NCBI RefSeq assembly: GCF_019688735.1
Contig: NZ_JAIFYA010000001.1
Coordinates: 496,001-560,000 of the forward strand
Direction: 5' to 3'
Length of the DNA: 64,000 nucleotides
Source: Thermosulfurimonas sp. F29
GTDB taxonomy: Bacteria > Desulfobacterota > Thermodesulfobacteria > Thermodesulfobacteriales > Thermodesulfobacteriaceae
Part shown: piece by piece, positions 8,147-17,580 of the stretch
Numbering within the stretch: position 1 is the first letter of the stretch
How the letters are laid out: each line of letters opens with the position of its first letter
Position numbers and translations under genes: made by a program
Notes under the pieces: model-generated
The model's input: only the letters and a program-made list of their open reading frames with translations
What the model was told of the DNA's origin: nothing
Database searches by the model: none

Positions 8147-8787
8147 TATTCCAGAAATCCCTTGTCCCGCAGGAATTCCTCGGTGAGATCCCGGGTGTAA
8201 TAGGGTCGGAGGAAATTCTCTACATATTTGGCCAGAAGATCAGCCTCCAGGTTCACCCTGTCGCCGGGTTTGCGGAACCCCATGGTGGTGACTCGGGCCG
8301 TGTGCGGAATAATAGCCAGCTCGAACACGGGGCCCTCCACACGGTTTACCGTTAGACTCACCCCGTCTACCGCCACCGACCCCTTCTCCACCAGATAGCG
8401 GACCACATTTTCCGGGGCCCGAATACGCAAAAAAAGAAATTCACCGGTCTCCTCCCGGCTCAGGACTTCCCCTACTCCGTCCACATGTCCGGTCACTAGG
8501 TGCCCTCCCAGACGATCCCCCAGGCGCAGGGCCCTTTCCAGGTTGACCCGTTCACCGGATCGCAGATGCCCCAGGGTGGTCCGACGCAGGGTCTCGGGGG
8601 AGATCACAACCTCAAAAAAAGGTGGAGAGAGCGCCGCAACCGTAAGACAGGCCCCGTTCACGGCAATGCTGTCCCCCACCCGGGTATCCTCAAGGGGGAA
8701 GGGAGCCTCTATTCGCAAAACAAGTCCCCCTTTTTGGGCCCTGGCCTCCCGGACCACCCCGAGTCCTTCCACAAGACCGGTAAACAT
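8146..8787 (-). CDS. ribE: Riboflavin synthase, alpha subunit
   Basis: Dismutates two 6,7-dimethyl-8-ribityllumazine molecules to riboflavin. It starts with the invariant MFTGLVEGLG and has two lumazine-binding repeats (VNGACLTV near residues 44-51; VDGVSLTVN near 140-148), with LVTGHVDGVG between them. Length 213 is typical. No other rib genes are adjacent. No FMN riboswitch is seen upstream, which fits the placement inside an operon behind the CGGC-domain gene, whose stop abuts this start. Confidence 0.96.
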   Translation of the reverse strand: MFTGLVEGLGVVREARAQKGGLVLRIEAPFPLEDTRVGDSIAVNGACLTVAALSPPFFEVVISPETLRRTTLGHLRSGERVNLERALRLGDRLGGHLVTGHVDGVGEVLSREETGEFLFLRIRAPENVVRYLVEKGSVAVDGVSLTVNRVEGPVFELAIIPHTARVTTMGFRKPGDRVNLEADLLAKYVENFLRPYYTRDLTEEFLRDKGFLE

Positions 8788-9135
8788 CTAACCCAGATCG
8801 TGCGTGCCCAGAACCACTTTGGCCCCGGTCTTATCCTGAATCATCTTGACCAGCTCGTCTATGTCGTGATTCTTACAGGCCGGTCTGGCCTTAACCAGAC
8901 AATTGGTGAGGTGAACCACCTCGAACCCGGTCTTCTCCTTGGCCATGGCAATGTTCGCCACCAGAGAGCGTCCCGGACAGCGACACTTTAGAAATCCCAT
9001 TACCTTCACCTCGTCCGGATACTCGGCGAAGGGCCCCTTTTTCTCCGCCGCGGAGGAAAGACACTTCCAATCCGCGACGCAGGAATGAGAGGTATCGGCA
9101 TAGGATCCACAGGCCACGATAAGCACCTTGGGCAT
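8788..9135 (-). CDS. CGGC domain-containing protein (putative metal binding)
   Basis: Small cytoplasmic protein of 115 residues, MPKVLIVACGSYADT... with Cys-rich elements: CGSYADTSHSCVADWKC near the N-terminus, CRCPGR in the middle and TNCLVKARPACKNH further on. This matches the CGGC-domain family, proposed to bind metal; its function is unknown. The start at 9135 was chosen because AAGGAGGTG lies 6-8 bp upstream and because homology begins there; a longer reading frame to 9210 is unlikely. Confidence 0.75.
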   Translation of the reverse strand: MPKVLIVACGSYADTSHSCVADWKCLSSAAEKKGPFAEYPDEVKVMGFLKCRCPGRSLVANIAMAKEKTGFEVVHLTNCLVKARPACKNHDIDELVKMIQDKTGAKVVLGTHDLG

Positions 9136-9173
9136 TGCACACCTCCTTGATTGTATTCTGTTTGATCTTAAAA

Positions 9174-10028
9174 CTAATCGGTGGAACGCCTCAGGGCAAG
9201 AAAACCCCATTCCTCCCGACGGTGTTCCTCCACAACCATGAGGCCGATCTCCCGAAAGGATTTCGCCATCTCCGGGATCTCCTTACCCAGGAATCCGGAA
9301 ATAAAGAGCAGCCCTCCGGGGGCGAGTCTTTTCCTAAGGCTATAACGCAGACGGTGAAGCTCCCAGGTCGAGAGGTTGGCCAGCACCAGATCGAAGACCC
9401 CGTGGAGATCATCCAGGATTCCCGGAAAGATCTCCACTTTTACCCGGTTAAGCAGAACATTATGACGGGTGGCCTCCCGAGCCATAGGGTCGATGTCTAG
9501 CGCTACCACCCGATGGGCTCCCAGCTTGGCCGCGGCGATGGCCAGGATTCCCGTTCCGCAGCCCACATCAAGGACCCTTTTCGGGATCCCCTTCCGGAAG
9601 GAGAGGTTATCCAGGGCCCGGAGCATCAGGGCTGTGGTGGGATGGTGTCCGGTTCCGAAGGCCTGCCCGGGATCCAGGACAATCTCTATTTTTCCCTCGG
9701 ACAGATCCAGACTCTCCCACGGCGGACGCACCCATAGGCGTGCCGAGACCTGAAACGCCCGGAAATGTTCCTGCCAGGTTCGAGCCCAGTCCTCCGCCGG
9801 GACCTCCGTAATCGAGATCACCTCAAGCCCCCGACGACGGCAATCTCTCCGAAAGGGTTCCACCTCCTCGGCGGAGTTCAGGTAGAACTCGGCCCGTACC
9901 CCGGAGGAGCATTCCTTAAACAGAAATCCTCCCCAGCGTTCGGCAAGCTCCGGGAGTTCCTTTTCAAGGACTCCGAAGCTGCCGCCGACCTCCACCCGAA
10001 GATAGGTTTGAGGTTTACCCCTGTCCAT
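9174..10028 (-). CDS. prmA: Ribosomal protein L11 methyltransferase
   Basis: Methylates ribosomal protein L11. The N-terminal recognition domain is followed by LDPGQAFGTGHHPTT (near residues 133-147), the SAM motif VLDVGCGTGILAIAAAKLGA, and the NxxL-type VLANLSTWEL motif. This copy fits the family in length (284) and order better than the shorter paralogue at 1718-2524. First gene of the minus-strand cluster running to cutA. Confidence 0.9.
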   Translation of the reverse strand: MDRGKPQTYLRVEVGGSFGVLEKELPELAERWGGFLFKECSSGVRAEFYLNSAEEVEPFRRDCRRRGLEVISITEVPAEDWARTWQEHFRAFQVSARLWVRPPWESLDLSEGKIEIVLDPGQAFGTGHHPTTALMLRALDNLSFRKGIPKRVLDVGCGTGILAIAAAKLGAHRVVALDIDPMAREATRHNVLLNRVKVEIFPGILDDLHGVFDLVLANLSTWELHRLRYSLRKRLAPGGLLFISGFLGKEIPEMAKSFREIGLMVVEEHRREEWGFLALRRSTD

Positions 10029-10077
10029 GGTAGAGATAGGCTAATAAATACTTACGCTGTTTCAAGGAGACGCAAAG

Positions 10078-11898
10078 ATGAAGAAAGCAATTCCGTTACT
10101 TTTAATACTCGGTGCCCTTATCACCGGCAAGCTTCTGGCAGCCCTTCCTCCGGAAATAAAGTCAGATCTTTCTCCCCTCTCGGCTCTGGTGATCGGGGTT
10201 GACGGGAATCGGGTCATTCTGGACAAGGGACGGATCCAGGGAGTCAGGCTGGGCGATCTTTTTACCATCTATCGTAAGGGACAACCGGTGGTCCATCCGG
10301 AGACCAAAAAAGTGCTCGGATACCTGAAAAAACCGGTGGCCCTGGCCGAGGTTGTGCAGGTGGAGGAGAACTTTGCCACCGCTCGCATCCTCTCCCGATC
10401 CGGGGAATTTCCCGTACCCACTCCGGCCATCCGTTACGGAGACATCAAGATCCTGCTGGTGGCTCAGAACCGGCGCCTTGCCGAAAAATACCTGCCGGAA
10501 CTGGAGAGTGTTCTTTCCCGCAGCCGGATTCTTTATGAACCTCAAAGGACTCTGGGGGCCCTTTCTCCGCAGGATCTTTCCCGGGAAGGGGTGAACCTGG
10601 TGCTTTACCTTGAGGAAGGGGCTTTACGCCTTTACAGTCCGCGGTTAAATCTTCTCCGGGTTTACACCCTTCCGGAGGTGGCCCCTTCTCCTGCAAGGAC
10701 CACCTTGCCATCGGCAGCTCCCTCCTCTCAGATGGTTCCTTCCCCGCTGACCGCCAGCCCTTACCGAAAATCCGCGCCTTCCGTTACCACCCCCGTCCAG
10801 CCCGTGAGTCGTCCTGAGATCCTGCCGCAGGCTCCCCCTTCCGCGCAGTCTGCTCCATCCCGGTATCCCTATACCACTCTGGGATATACCCGACCCCAGG
10901 TGCCGCGTTTCCGGCGGGTGGGACGGCTTCCGCAGGTGGTGGCTGACTTTGAGATCGGAGATCTGAACGGAGACGGAATTCCCGAAGTGGTCTACCTCAC
11001 CCCCAAGGCCCTTTATGTGGCCCGTTATCAGGGAGCACTTCTGGCCCAATATCGCTTCAGGGGCTTCGGGAAGGTGCTCAATTTCTCCCTAGGTCCCCGG
11101 GGCTGGATCGCCCTCAACATCTATCAGGAAGGCGAGGGGCTACGGAGTGAGCTTCTCCATTTTACCGACGGGGCCCTCAAGCCTGAAATAAAGGGGATTA
11201 ACCTGATTCTTTCTTTTGTGGATTTCAACGGTGATGGTCGTAACGATACCCTCCTCGGTCAGACCTTTGATGAGGAGAACTTTTTCGGCCCCAGGGTATA
11301 TGTTCTGTCCCGGAAGGGGAACAAGATCACCTACCGTGAGCCGCTCACGGTTCCAACGGGATTCCGGCTCATCGGAGCCGCTTTCGCCGATCTCGATGGG
11401 GATGGATATCTTGAAACCATCTTTATTAACCGGGGACACAAGCTGGCCGTTTACCGATATACCCAAAAACTCTGGGTCTCCACCCAAAAAGTCGGGGGGA
11501 GTTTATACGGAATCAAGGTCCGCGTAGGGCCTTATCGGCAGACTTATATGGAAACCATTCCGGCCGAGGTAAACTTTCTGGTACGCGACCTCAACGGAGA
11601 CGGGCGTCCGGAGGTCCTTCTGGTGGCCAATCATAGCGCTCATCACGATCTCCTTCCGGGGTTCCCGGCCTACACTTCGGGAGAGGTGATGGTGCTCTCT
11701 TACTCCACCACCGGGTTCGAACTCCGTCCCTTCTCCGGAGGATTTGAAGGGCCCCTCCAGGGACTCGGCATAGTGGATTCGGAACTTCTGGTAGTGCTAA
11801 CCAAAGGGAACCCCTTTACCCAAGAAGGGGAATCCTACCTTCTGGCTTTACCTTTGCCGACTCAATCCTATCGAAGAAGCCTAGGATATGGTAGATAA
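10078..11898 (+). CDS. Secreted FG-GAP/VCBS repeat protein
   Basis: Protein of 606 residues with an N-terminal signal peptide (MKKAIPLLLILGALITGKLLA). Residues 30-130 form a beta-rich domain (VILDKGRIQGVRLGDLFTIYRKG), similar in style to FlgT- or SpoIVB-like domains. A Pro/Ser/Ala-rich linker spans roughly 205-280. The second half carries at least four calcium-binding repeats: DLNGDGIPEV, DFNGDGRNDT, DLDGDGYLET and DLNGDGRPEV, as in beta-propeller FG-GAP proteins. The role is unknown, probably periplasmic or surface recognition. RBS AAGGAGA precedes the ATG. Confidence 0.75.
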   Translation: MKKAIPLLLILGALITGKLLAALPPEIKSDLSPLSALVIGVDGNRVILDKGRIQGVRLGDLFTIYRKGQPVVHPETKKVLGYLKKPVALAEVVQVEENFATARILSRSGEFPVPTPAIRYGDIKILLVAQNRRLAEKYLPELESVLSRSRILYEPQRTLGALSPQDLSREGVNLVLYLEEGALRLYSPRLNLLRVYTLPEVAPSPARTTLPSAAPSSQMVPSPLTASPYRKSAPSVTTPVQPVSRPEILPQAPPSAQSAPSRYPYTTLGYTRPQVPRFRRVGRLPQVVADFEIGDLNGDGIPEVVYLTPKALYVARYQGALLAQYRFRGFGKVLNFSLGPRGWIALNIYQEGEGLRSELLHFTDGALKPEIKGINLILSFVDFNGDGRNDTLLGQTFDEENFFGPRVYVLSRKGNKITYREPLTVPTGFRLIGAAFADLDGDGYLETIFINRGHKLAVYRYTQKLWVSTQKVGGSLYGIKVRVGPYRQTYMETIPAEVNFLVRDLNGDGRPEVLLVANHSAHHDLLPGFPAYTSGEVMVLSYSTTGFELRPFSGGFEGPLQGLGIVDSELLVVLTKGNPFTQEGESYLLALPLPTQSYRRSLGYGR

Positions 11899-11945
11899 TC
11901 AATTTCCGGGCAACCGTTCTTGTGAGGGTTAAATATTTCTAAAGT

Positions 11946-13547
11946 ATGCTGGCGGAACTCCGGCTGAAAAACCTCCTCCTCATCGAGGAGGCCTCGCTTT
12001 CCTTTGCCCCGGGGTTTACGGTCTTTACGGGAGAGACCGGGGCCGGGAAGTCCCTGCTGGTAAAGGCCCTTCGGCTGGTCCTCGGAGAGCGGGGGAGTCC
12101 CGATTATGTGCGGCCCGGGGCACGGGAGGCGGTGGTGGAGGCCTTCCTGGTCTCTCCGGAGCTTCCGGAAAGACTTTCCGCTCTGGGGTTTGATCCGGCC
12201 GAGGAGGTCCTGATCCGGCGGGTGCTGGCCCCGGAACGGTCCCGGGCCTTCGTAAACGGCACCCCGGTGCCCCTGCGAATGCTCTCCGAGCTCACCCGGG
12301 GGCTGGTCATTCTCACCGGACAGCACGAGTTCCGGGCCCTTCTCTCTCCGGAGTACCGTCTCCGGGTGCTGGACACCTTTGCCGGTCTTGAGGAGCAGCG
12401 GAAGGCCTATGCCGATCTTTACCGGAAATGGCGTGGGGTCCACGAGGAGAGGACGCGACTGGAGGGGGAGCTCCTCCGGGCGGCCCGGGAACGCGACTTT
12501 CTGGAGTTTCAGATCCGGGAGATCGAGGAGGCCGACCTCAGCCCCGGTGAGGACGAAGCCCTCCTGCGGGAAAGGGAAATCCTCCGGAACCTTACCCGTC
12601 TAAAGACGGGACTTTTCGAGGGGAGCCGGGCCCTGGAGGAGGCCTCCGAGGCTCTCTCAAGGGCCCTTTCCTCCCTGAGGGATCTCTCCCGAATAGAGGG
12701 CGAGCTGGCCCCCCTTCTTGCCCGGCTCGAGGAGGTTTATTACGAATTGCTCGAGGCCTCCCGGGAGCTTTCCGGACGGCTCGCCGATCTTCCCGAGGAC
12801 GACGCCCGGCTGGAGGAGGTGGAGGCCCGGCTGAGCCGGATCGAGAACCTCAAGCGCAAGTACGGAGCCACGGTGGAGGAAATCCTTTCCACCCTGGAGG
12901 AACTCCGGAGGCGCCGGGAGGGACTTGAAGTGGGGGAGGAGCGTCTCGGCGAACTCAGGTCCCGGGAAAAGGAGCTCGCCGAAAGAGTCCTTTCCTCGGC
13001 CCTGGAGATCTCTTCCGCCAGACATTCCGCGGCCCGCCGCCTTTCCCGGGCCATGAACCGGGAGCTGGAGGCCCTGGCGCTTTCCGGAGCGGAATTCCGG
13101 GTGGAGGTGGAAACCCCCGCGGCCCGACCGGAAAACCTCACCCCTTTCGGGCTGGATCGGGTGCGTTTCCTGGTGCGCACCAATCCCGGCACCCCGGCCA
13201 GACCCCTGGAAAAAGTGGTCTCCGGCGGAGAACTATCGCGGATCTTTCTGGCCCTTAAGAGCCTTCTGGCCGAAAGGGATCGAGCGGCCTGCCTGGTCTT
13301 CGACGAGGTGGACGCCGGAATCGGAGGGATGGTGGCGGTGCGGGTGGGAGAAAAGTTGAAAGAACTTGCCCGGAGGGAGCAGGTCCTCTGCATCACCCAC
13401 CTTCCCCAGATCGCCCGTCTCGCCGATCACCACTTTGCCGTGGAAAAGGAGGTGGTGGACGGGCTGACCTACACCCGGGTAAGGGTCCTCGGTCCGGAGG
13501 AAAGGGAGAGGGAACTTCGGCGCATGATGGGGGAGGCCGATGGCTAG
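11946..13547 (+). CDS. recN: DNA repair protein RecN
   Basis: SMC-like ATPase that acts early in double-strand-break repair. Walker A GETGAGKS at residues 29-36, coiled-coil arms through the middle (many E/R/L heptads, about residues 155-370), signature SGGELSR near 424 and Walker B VFDEVDAGIGG near 450, followed by CITHLPQIA. Length 533 is usual. Its stop overlaps the start of the next gene by 8 bp. No LexA-type site was identified upstream. Confidence 0.95.
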   Translation: MLAELRLKNLLLIEEASLSFAPGFTVFTGETGAGKSLLVKALRLVLGERGSPDYVRPGAREAVVEAFLVSPELPERLSALGFDPAEEVLIRRVLAPERSRAFVNGTPVPLRMLSELTRGLVILTGQHEFRALLSPEYRLRVLDTFAGLEEQRKAYADLYRKWRGVHEERTRLEGELLRAARERDFLEFQIREIEEADLSPGEDEALLREREILRNLTRLKTGLFEGSRALEEASEALSRALSSLRDLSRIEGELAPLLARLEEVYYELLEASRELSGRLADLPEDDARLEEVEARLSRIENLKRKYGATVEEILSTLEELRRRREGLEVGEERLGELRSREKELAERVLSSALEISSARHSAARRLSRAMNRELEALALSGAEFRVEVETPAARPENLTPFGLDRVRFLVRTNPGTPARPLEKVVSGGELSRIFLALKSLLAERDRAACLVFDEVDAGIGGMVAVRVGEKLKELARREQVLCITHLPQIARLADHHFAVEKEVVDGLTYTRVRVLGPEERERELRRMMGEADG

Positions 13548-14472
13548 AGCGCGGGCGCTTCTTCTCTTCTCCGGCGGGCTCGACAGTATGCTGGCCGGAA
13601 AGGTCCTTCAGGCCCAGGGCATCGAGGTGCTGGCCGTGCGTTTCGTTACCCCGTTTTTTCACTGGAAGTGGCGGGGACGGGAGGAGGAGTTCGATCGGGT
13701 GCTCCGGGAAAAGTACGGTTTCCGGGGGCTCGTCCGGGATATCAGCAACGAGTATCTGGCCATGCTCCGGGATCCCCCTCACGGCTACGGCTCCGCGGCC
13801 AATCCCTGCATAGACTGCAAGATCCTCATGCTGCGAAAGGCCCGGGAAATGATGCCCGAGGTGGGGGCGGACTTCCTGGCCACCGGCGAGGTGGTGGGTC
13901 AGAGACCCATGAGCCAGCGTCGGAACATCATGCGTCACATCGAAAAGGAGGCCGGGGTTAGCGGCATCCTCCTGCGCCCCCTGTGTGCCCGGAGACTTCC
14001 TCCCACCGAACCGGAGAAGAGGGGTTTAGTGGATCGGGAAAAGCTCTACGACTTTTGCGGTAGGGGACGAAAACCTCAGATGCGGCTTGCCGAGGCCTTC
14101 GGGATTCGGGACTATCCCACTCCGGCGGGAGGATGCGTGCTCACGGACCCCATCATCGGGGAAAGGCTCCTGCGGCTTCTGGAACTTCGCGGTGGACTTT
14201 CCGTGCGTGAGGCCGAGCTGGCCCTGCTGGGTCGTCACTTTATAGAGGAGGGAATGTGGCTGGTGGTGGGGCGTCGGGAGGCCGAAAACAGGAAACTCCG
14301 GGAGTTAGCCCGTCCGGGGGACCGGCTTTTCCGGTTGCGCGGGGTCCCCGGGCCCACCGGTCTTCTGGTGGAGGGACGGGGAGACCCGGACAGGGTGAGG
14401 GAGATCCTCAAGCGTTATACCCCCCGGGCCCGGAATCTCGAAGCCGTGGAACTGGAGGAACTTTCCCCGTGA
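13540..14472 (+). CDS. PP-loop tRNA thiolase-like protein with NFACT-R-type C-terminus
   Basis: N-terminal PP-loop ATP pyrophosphatase motif SGGLDS (residues 11-16) and a central NPCIDCKILMLRKARE segment like the MnmA/ThiI active-site region. The C-terminal third (YPTPAGGCVLTDP, then LARPGDRLFRL) resembles the module found with DUF814/NFACT-R proteins. Such proteins are usually annotated as tRNA 2-thiouridine or 4-thiouridine-type synthases. C48-C51-like cysteines are conserved but the substrate is not known. It is coupled to recN and to the following gene (GTGA overlap). Confidence 0.7.
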   Translation: MARARALLLFSGGLDSMLAGKVLQAQGIEVLAVRFVTPFFHWKWRGREEEFDRVLREKYGFRGLVRDISNEYLAMLRDPPHGYGSAANPCIDCKILMLRKAREMMPEVGADFLATGEVVGQRPMSQRRNIMRHIEKEAGVSGILLRPLCARRLPPTEPEKRGLVDREKLYDFCGRGRKPQMRLAEAFGIRDYPTPAGGCVLTDPIIGERLLRLLELRGGLSVREAELALLGRHFIEEGMWLVVGRREAENRKLRELARPGDRLFRLRGVPGPTGLLVEGRGDPDRVREILKRYTPRARNLEAVELEELSP

Positions 14473-15236
14473 AGGGGCCGGTGGTGCTCCTTACGGACTT
14501 CGGCCTGCGGGATCACTATGTGGGGGTGATGAAGGGAGTGATTCTTTCCCGGGTTCCGGAGGCGGTGCTGGTGGATCTCACTCACGAGATACCTCCCCAG
14601 AATGTACGGGCCGCCGCCTACGAACTGGCGGTTTCCTGGTCCTATTTCCCGGAAGGCTCCGTCTTTCTCTGCGTGGTGGATCCGGGGGTGGGCACCGCCC
14701 GCCGGGCCCTCGCCGCCGTGATCGAAGGTCGGTTTTTCGTGGGACCGGACAACGGACTCCTCACCCTGGTACTGCGACGGCACGGAGCCTTTGAGATCAG
14801 GGCGGTGGAGGCGGAGCGGTTTTCCCTCCCCGGAGCCAGCACCACCTTTCACGGCCGGGACCTATTCGCCCCGGTGGCGGCGGAGATCCTGCGCGGACGC
14901 CCTCTGAGGGATTTCGGTCCCCGGATCGAGGATCCCGTCCTGCTTCCCTTCCCAGAACCGGAACCTGTGCCCGGGGGATGGAGGGCCCGGGTTTTGCGGG
15001 TGGACCGTTTCGGAAACCTGATCCTTAACCTCTCGGTGCGGGAACTTCCCTTCGGGTCCTTCCGGGTGGAGGTGGAGGGACGCCGGGTGCCTCTGGCGAG
15101 GACCTACGCCGAGGTGCCCGAGGGGGAGCCTCTGGCTCTCATCGGAAGCGACGGTTTTCTGGAGATCGCGGTAAATCGCGGATCAGCCGCCGAACTCTTC
15201 GGAGAGGATCCCGAGATCCTGGTCCTTAAAGAATGA
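14469..15236 (+). CDS. SAM hydroxide adenosyltransferase (DUF62 family)
   Basis: Family that hydrolyses S-adenosylmethionine to adenosine and methionine; fluorinase and chlorinase are relatives. Opens with VVLLTDFGLRDHYVGVMKG, then DLTHEIPPQNV, CVVDPGVGTARRA, VGPDNGLLTLV and TFHGRDLFAPVAA, the canonical order. A longer in-frame reading from 14256 would overlap the previous gene and has no family homology, so GTG at 14469 was chosen; it overlaps the preceding stop. 255 residues, normal for the family. Confidence 0.88.
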   Translation: MKGPVVLLTDFGLRDHYVGVMKGVILSRVPEAVLVDLTHEIPPQNVRAAAYELAVSWSYFPEGSVFLCVVDPGVGTARRALAAVIEGRFFVGPDNGLLTLVLRRHGAFEIRAVEAERFSLPGASTTFHGRDLFAPVAAEILRGRPLRDFGPRIEDPVLLPFPEPEPVPGGWRARVLRVDRFGNLILNLSVRELPFGSFRVEVEGRRVPLARTYAEVPEGEPLALIGSDGFLEIAVNRGSAAELFGEDPEILVLKE

Positions 15237-15512
15237 CCGATTCCCTTACGCGCCCTCCTCACCCATCTCAATCCGGTTTTTTACGGTTCAGAGTTCCTCC
15301 CGGGAGGTGATTTCTCCGGCGGTAAGGATCGTCGGAAGATTATGCGCTCGATGCCTCGTTCCCGAATCACCCGGGAATACATACACCCGATACCGAGGGC
15401 CTCAGCACCTTTTTTACAGGTCGTTAGGCCTTTGAGGGTATTTTTGATGATGTGATAGCGGTTTATATACTTTCACGATCTACCCCTCCTTTTAGAAGTG
15501 TTCGAGCCCGTG
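15237..15512. other. Intergenic region with a possible gene remnant
   Basis: No intact gene. On the minus strand, roughly 15462-15281, a short open frame reads ...LKGLTTCKKGAEALGIGC..., which loosely recalls the C-terminal helix-turn-helix of Fis-type regulators. It has no convincing start. It may be the stub of a gene disrupted by the neighbouring insertion sequence. Confidence 0.25.
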
Positions 15513-17378
15513 GTTATACCCAACTTTGACACCCCGGGCAAAAAAATTCTCTTGTATCAACGGTTTTCGGGCACACTACCTCCACGTTCCACAACACCTT
15601 CTTCCTCTCCTGCCTCCAGCACCCTTCCCGGCACCCTCATACCCACCGCCCTGAACGCCTCATACGCCCTCCCCTCAAGCTCCGTCCTCACCAAATACTT
15701 CTTCCCGTCAACCGCAACCTCCACCGCCTTGAGCCTCTCAAGATCCCTCATCACCTCCCTGTAAGACCCCTTACATCCCGCCTCCTTAAGCCTCCTCATC
15801 ATCACCACCTCCAGCACAAAGGCCAAAAAGCAAACCATTATGTGGCCCCGTATCCGCTTCTCTGTCCAGTGATAAATAGGCCTCAGCTCCAAACCACTCT
15901 TGATCTCCCGAAAAGCCCTCTCCACCCTCCAAAGATCCCTATACGCCAGCGCCGCCTCCTCCACCCCAAGCTCCGTATTCGTCTCAAGCACATACTTCCC
16001 ATCATACCGCGCCTCCTCCTCCAATACCTCCCGATCTATCGTAACCTCCGCCCCCTTCACCTTCAAATATCGACGATAACCCCTATTCCCTATAAGCCCC
16101 TTAAGACCACCCGCCTTAAGCTTCTCCTCAAGCTTCCTTACCACCTCCTCCCTCGCAGCCCTCTCCCTCTCCGCCTCCTCCGGATTAAAACAAACCAGGT
16201 AACGCCTGCCTTCATGCCAGACCTCTTTTACCCTCAAATTCCCTTTCACCTTCCGGAAACGGCCCCCTCTACCCAAAACCTCCTTCATGGCCCTAAGCTT
16301 CCGCATCCTCACCCCCACCAAATACTCAAGCCCCAAAGCCTCGATCTCCTCCAAAATCTTCCGGCTCACCATCCCACGGTCAGCCACCAAAATCACCCGC
16401 CTCACCCGAAACCGACCCCGCAACTCCTTAAGCACCGCCCAAAATGTCTCTACATCCGCCGTAGCCCCGGGAAACACCTCGTGCCCTATCGGCATCCCCT
16501 CCCGCGTCATAAGTAAACCCAATATCACCTGCACACGGTCCGGCCTCCGGTCCTTCGAATATCCATACTCGCAAAACCCCTCCGCCCCTCTCCCCTCAAA
16601 ATACGCGCTCGTCGTGTCCCAAAACACCAAATCAAGCTCCAGACTGAAAAGATCCTTTATCCTCTCGAAAAGCTCTACCTCAATCTCGTCCTTATGATCG
16701 GCCAAAAAATCAAGAGCCCGGTAAAAATGATGAAGCTCAAGCCTCTCAAACTCCGGCCGATATACCGTCTCCTTCCATCGGCTAACCCCAAGCTTCGAGG
16801 CCGGGTCACAGAGCCTGTTCAAAACCATGGCAAAAACCGCTTCTTCCACATCTATGGAAATTTCCGTCCCAGAAAGAAGCTTCCTCAGAATCCTATCAAG
16901 CTTAAGATCTTCCCATAGCCTTCTAAAGATCAACGCCGGACCGAAATCCTTGGCCCATTTGGCCTCAAGGGATCGGGCACAAGCCTCTATCCATTGCCTC
17001 CGGGAAAACCTGGCCAGCCCTTCTATCAGCTTGTCCAGTTGACCCTCCTTAAGTTTTTCCAGCCGTCCCAGGTTGGCTACGATCCTCTGGCGTACTTTTC
17101 CGTTAACCCGCTTGCCCTCAACGATATAGAGGTAGGTCCTGGTGGAGCCGTCTTTGTTTTTGAAGGTTTTGGTGCGGATATACATAGCACTAAAATAGTA
17201 GCATGATTTTCTTGTTTGTCAAGATGTAATTTTGTAGGCATAGCACAACATTTGAAGGCTAAGAGGATGAGTCGTAGGTGGAAGGAGGGAATTAGAGGGG
17301 CATTTAGGGGTTATTTCGGGCCGAAAATGCTCACTTGAGATTCCCCAGCCCCTTCCGACTGTCAAACTTGGGTTATAC
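15513..17378 (-). mobile_element. IS1634-type insertion sequence
   Basis: A transposase gene flanked by imperfect terminal inverted repeats. The left end is at 15513-15530 (GTTATACCCAACTTTGAC); the right end at 17361-17378 reads, in reverse complement, GTATAACCCAAGTTTGAC. With one small indel the two ends match at nearly every position. No clear target-site duplication was found. About 180 bp of non-coding sequence lie between the transposase start and the right end. Confidence 0.65.
15557..17185 (-). CDS. IS1634 family transposase
   Basis: Full-length DDE transposase of 542 residues. The N-terminus (YLYIVEGKRVNGKVRQRIVANLG) is the typical IS1634 lead. Candidate catalytic positions are D in VFWDTTSAYF, D in ILVADRGMVS and E in RVERAFREIKSGLELRPIYHW. 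No frameshift or internal stop was found, so the element could be active. It marks the left flank of the accessory island. Confidence 0.88.
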   Translation of the reverse strand: MYIRTKTFKNKDGSTRTYLYIVEGKRVNGKVRQRIVANLGRLEKLKEGQLDKLIEGLARFSRRQWIEACARSLEAKWAKDFGPALIFRRLWEDLKLDRILRKLLSGTEISIDVEEAVFAMVLNRLCDPASKLGVSRWKETVYRPEFERLELHHFYRALDFLADHKDEIEVELFERIKDLFSLELDLVFWDTTSAYFEGRGAEGFCEYGYSKDRRPDRVQVILGLLMTREGMPIGHEVFPGATADVETFWAVLKELRGRFRVRRVILVADRGMVSRKILEEIEALGLEYLVGVRMRKLRAMKEVLGRGGRFRKVKGNLRVKEVWHEGRRYLVCFNPEEAERERAAREEVVRKLEEKLKAGGLKGLIGNRGYRRYLKVKGAEVTIDREVLEEEARYDGKYVLETNTELGVEEAALAYRDLWRVERAFREIKSGLELRPIYHWTEKRIRGHIMVCFLAFVLEVVMMRRLKEAGCKGSYREVMRDLERLKAVEVAVDGKKYLVRTELEGRAYEAFRAVGMRVPGRVLEAGEEEGVVERGGSVPENR

Positions 17379-17458
17379 TAGGAGGGGGGTGACATTTTAG
17401 GTTTGCAATTAAGGGTGACAAAATCGCTCTGCAATAACCCAAGAAGCAATTCGCCCCC

Positions 17459-17487
17459 TTGACAATGTGAAGGGAGCCTAATAATTT
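17459..17487 (+). promoter_or_regulatory. Promoter for tRNA-Asn
   Basis: TTGACA at 17459-17464 and TAATTT at 17482-17487, with a 17-bp spacer, ending 17 bp before the tRNA gene. Consensus -35 box. Confidence 0.6.
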
Positions 17488-17504
17488 TTAAAATCGGATT
17501 TGGT

Positions 17505-17580
17505 TCCCCGGTAGCTCAATCGGCAGAGCGGCGGGCTGTTAACCCGTAGGTTGCAGGTTCGAGTCCTGCCCGGGGAGCCA
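17505..17580 (+). tRNA. tRNA-Asn (anticodon GTT), CCA encoded
   Basis: Full cloverleaf: acceptor TCCCCGG/CCGGGGA, D-arm beginning GCTCAAT, anticodon stem GCGGG/CCCGT around loop CTGTTAA, T-arm GCAGG-TTCGAGT-CCTGC, discriminator G and an encoded CCA. Its 3' half overlaps, on the other strand, the end of a serine-recombinase reading frame, which suggests that it served as an attachment site. Confidence 0.96.

Noticed and set aside
14256-14468. N-terminal extension of the DUF62 gene
   Set aside because: Would overlap the previous gene; family homology begins at the GTG at 14469.
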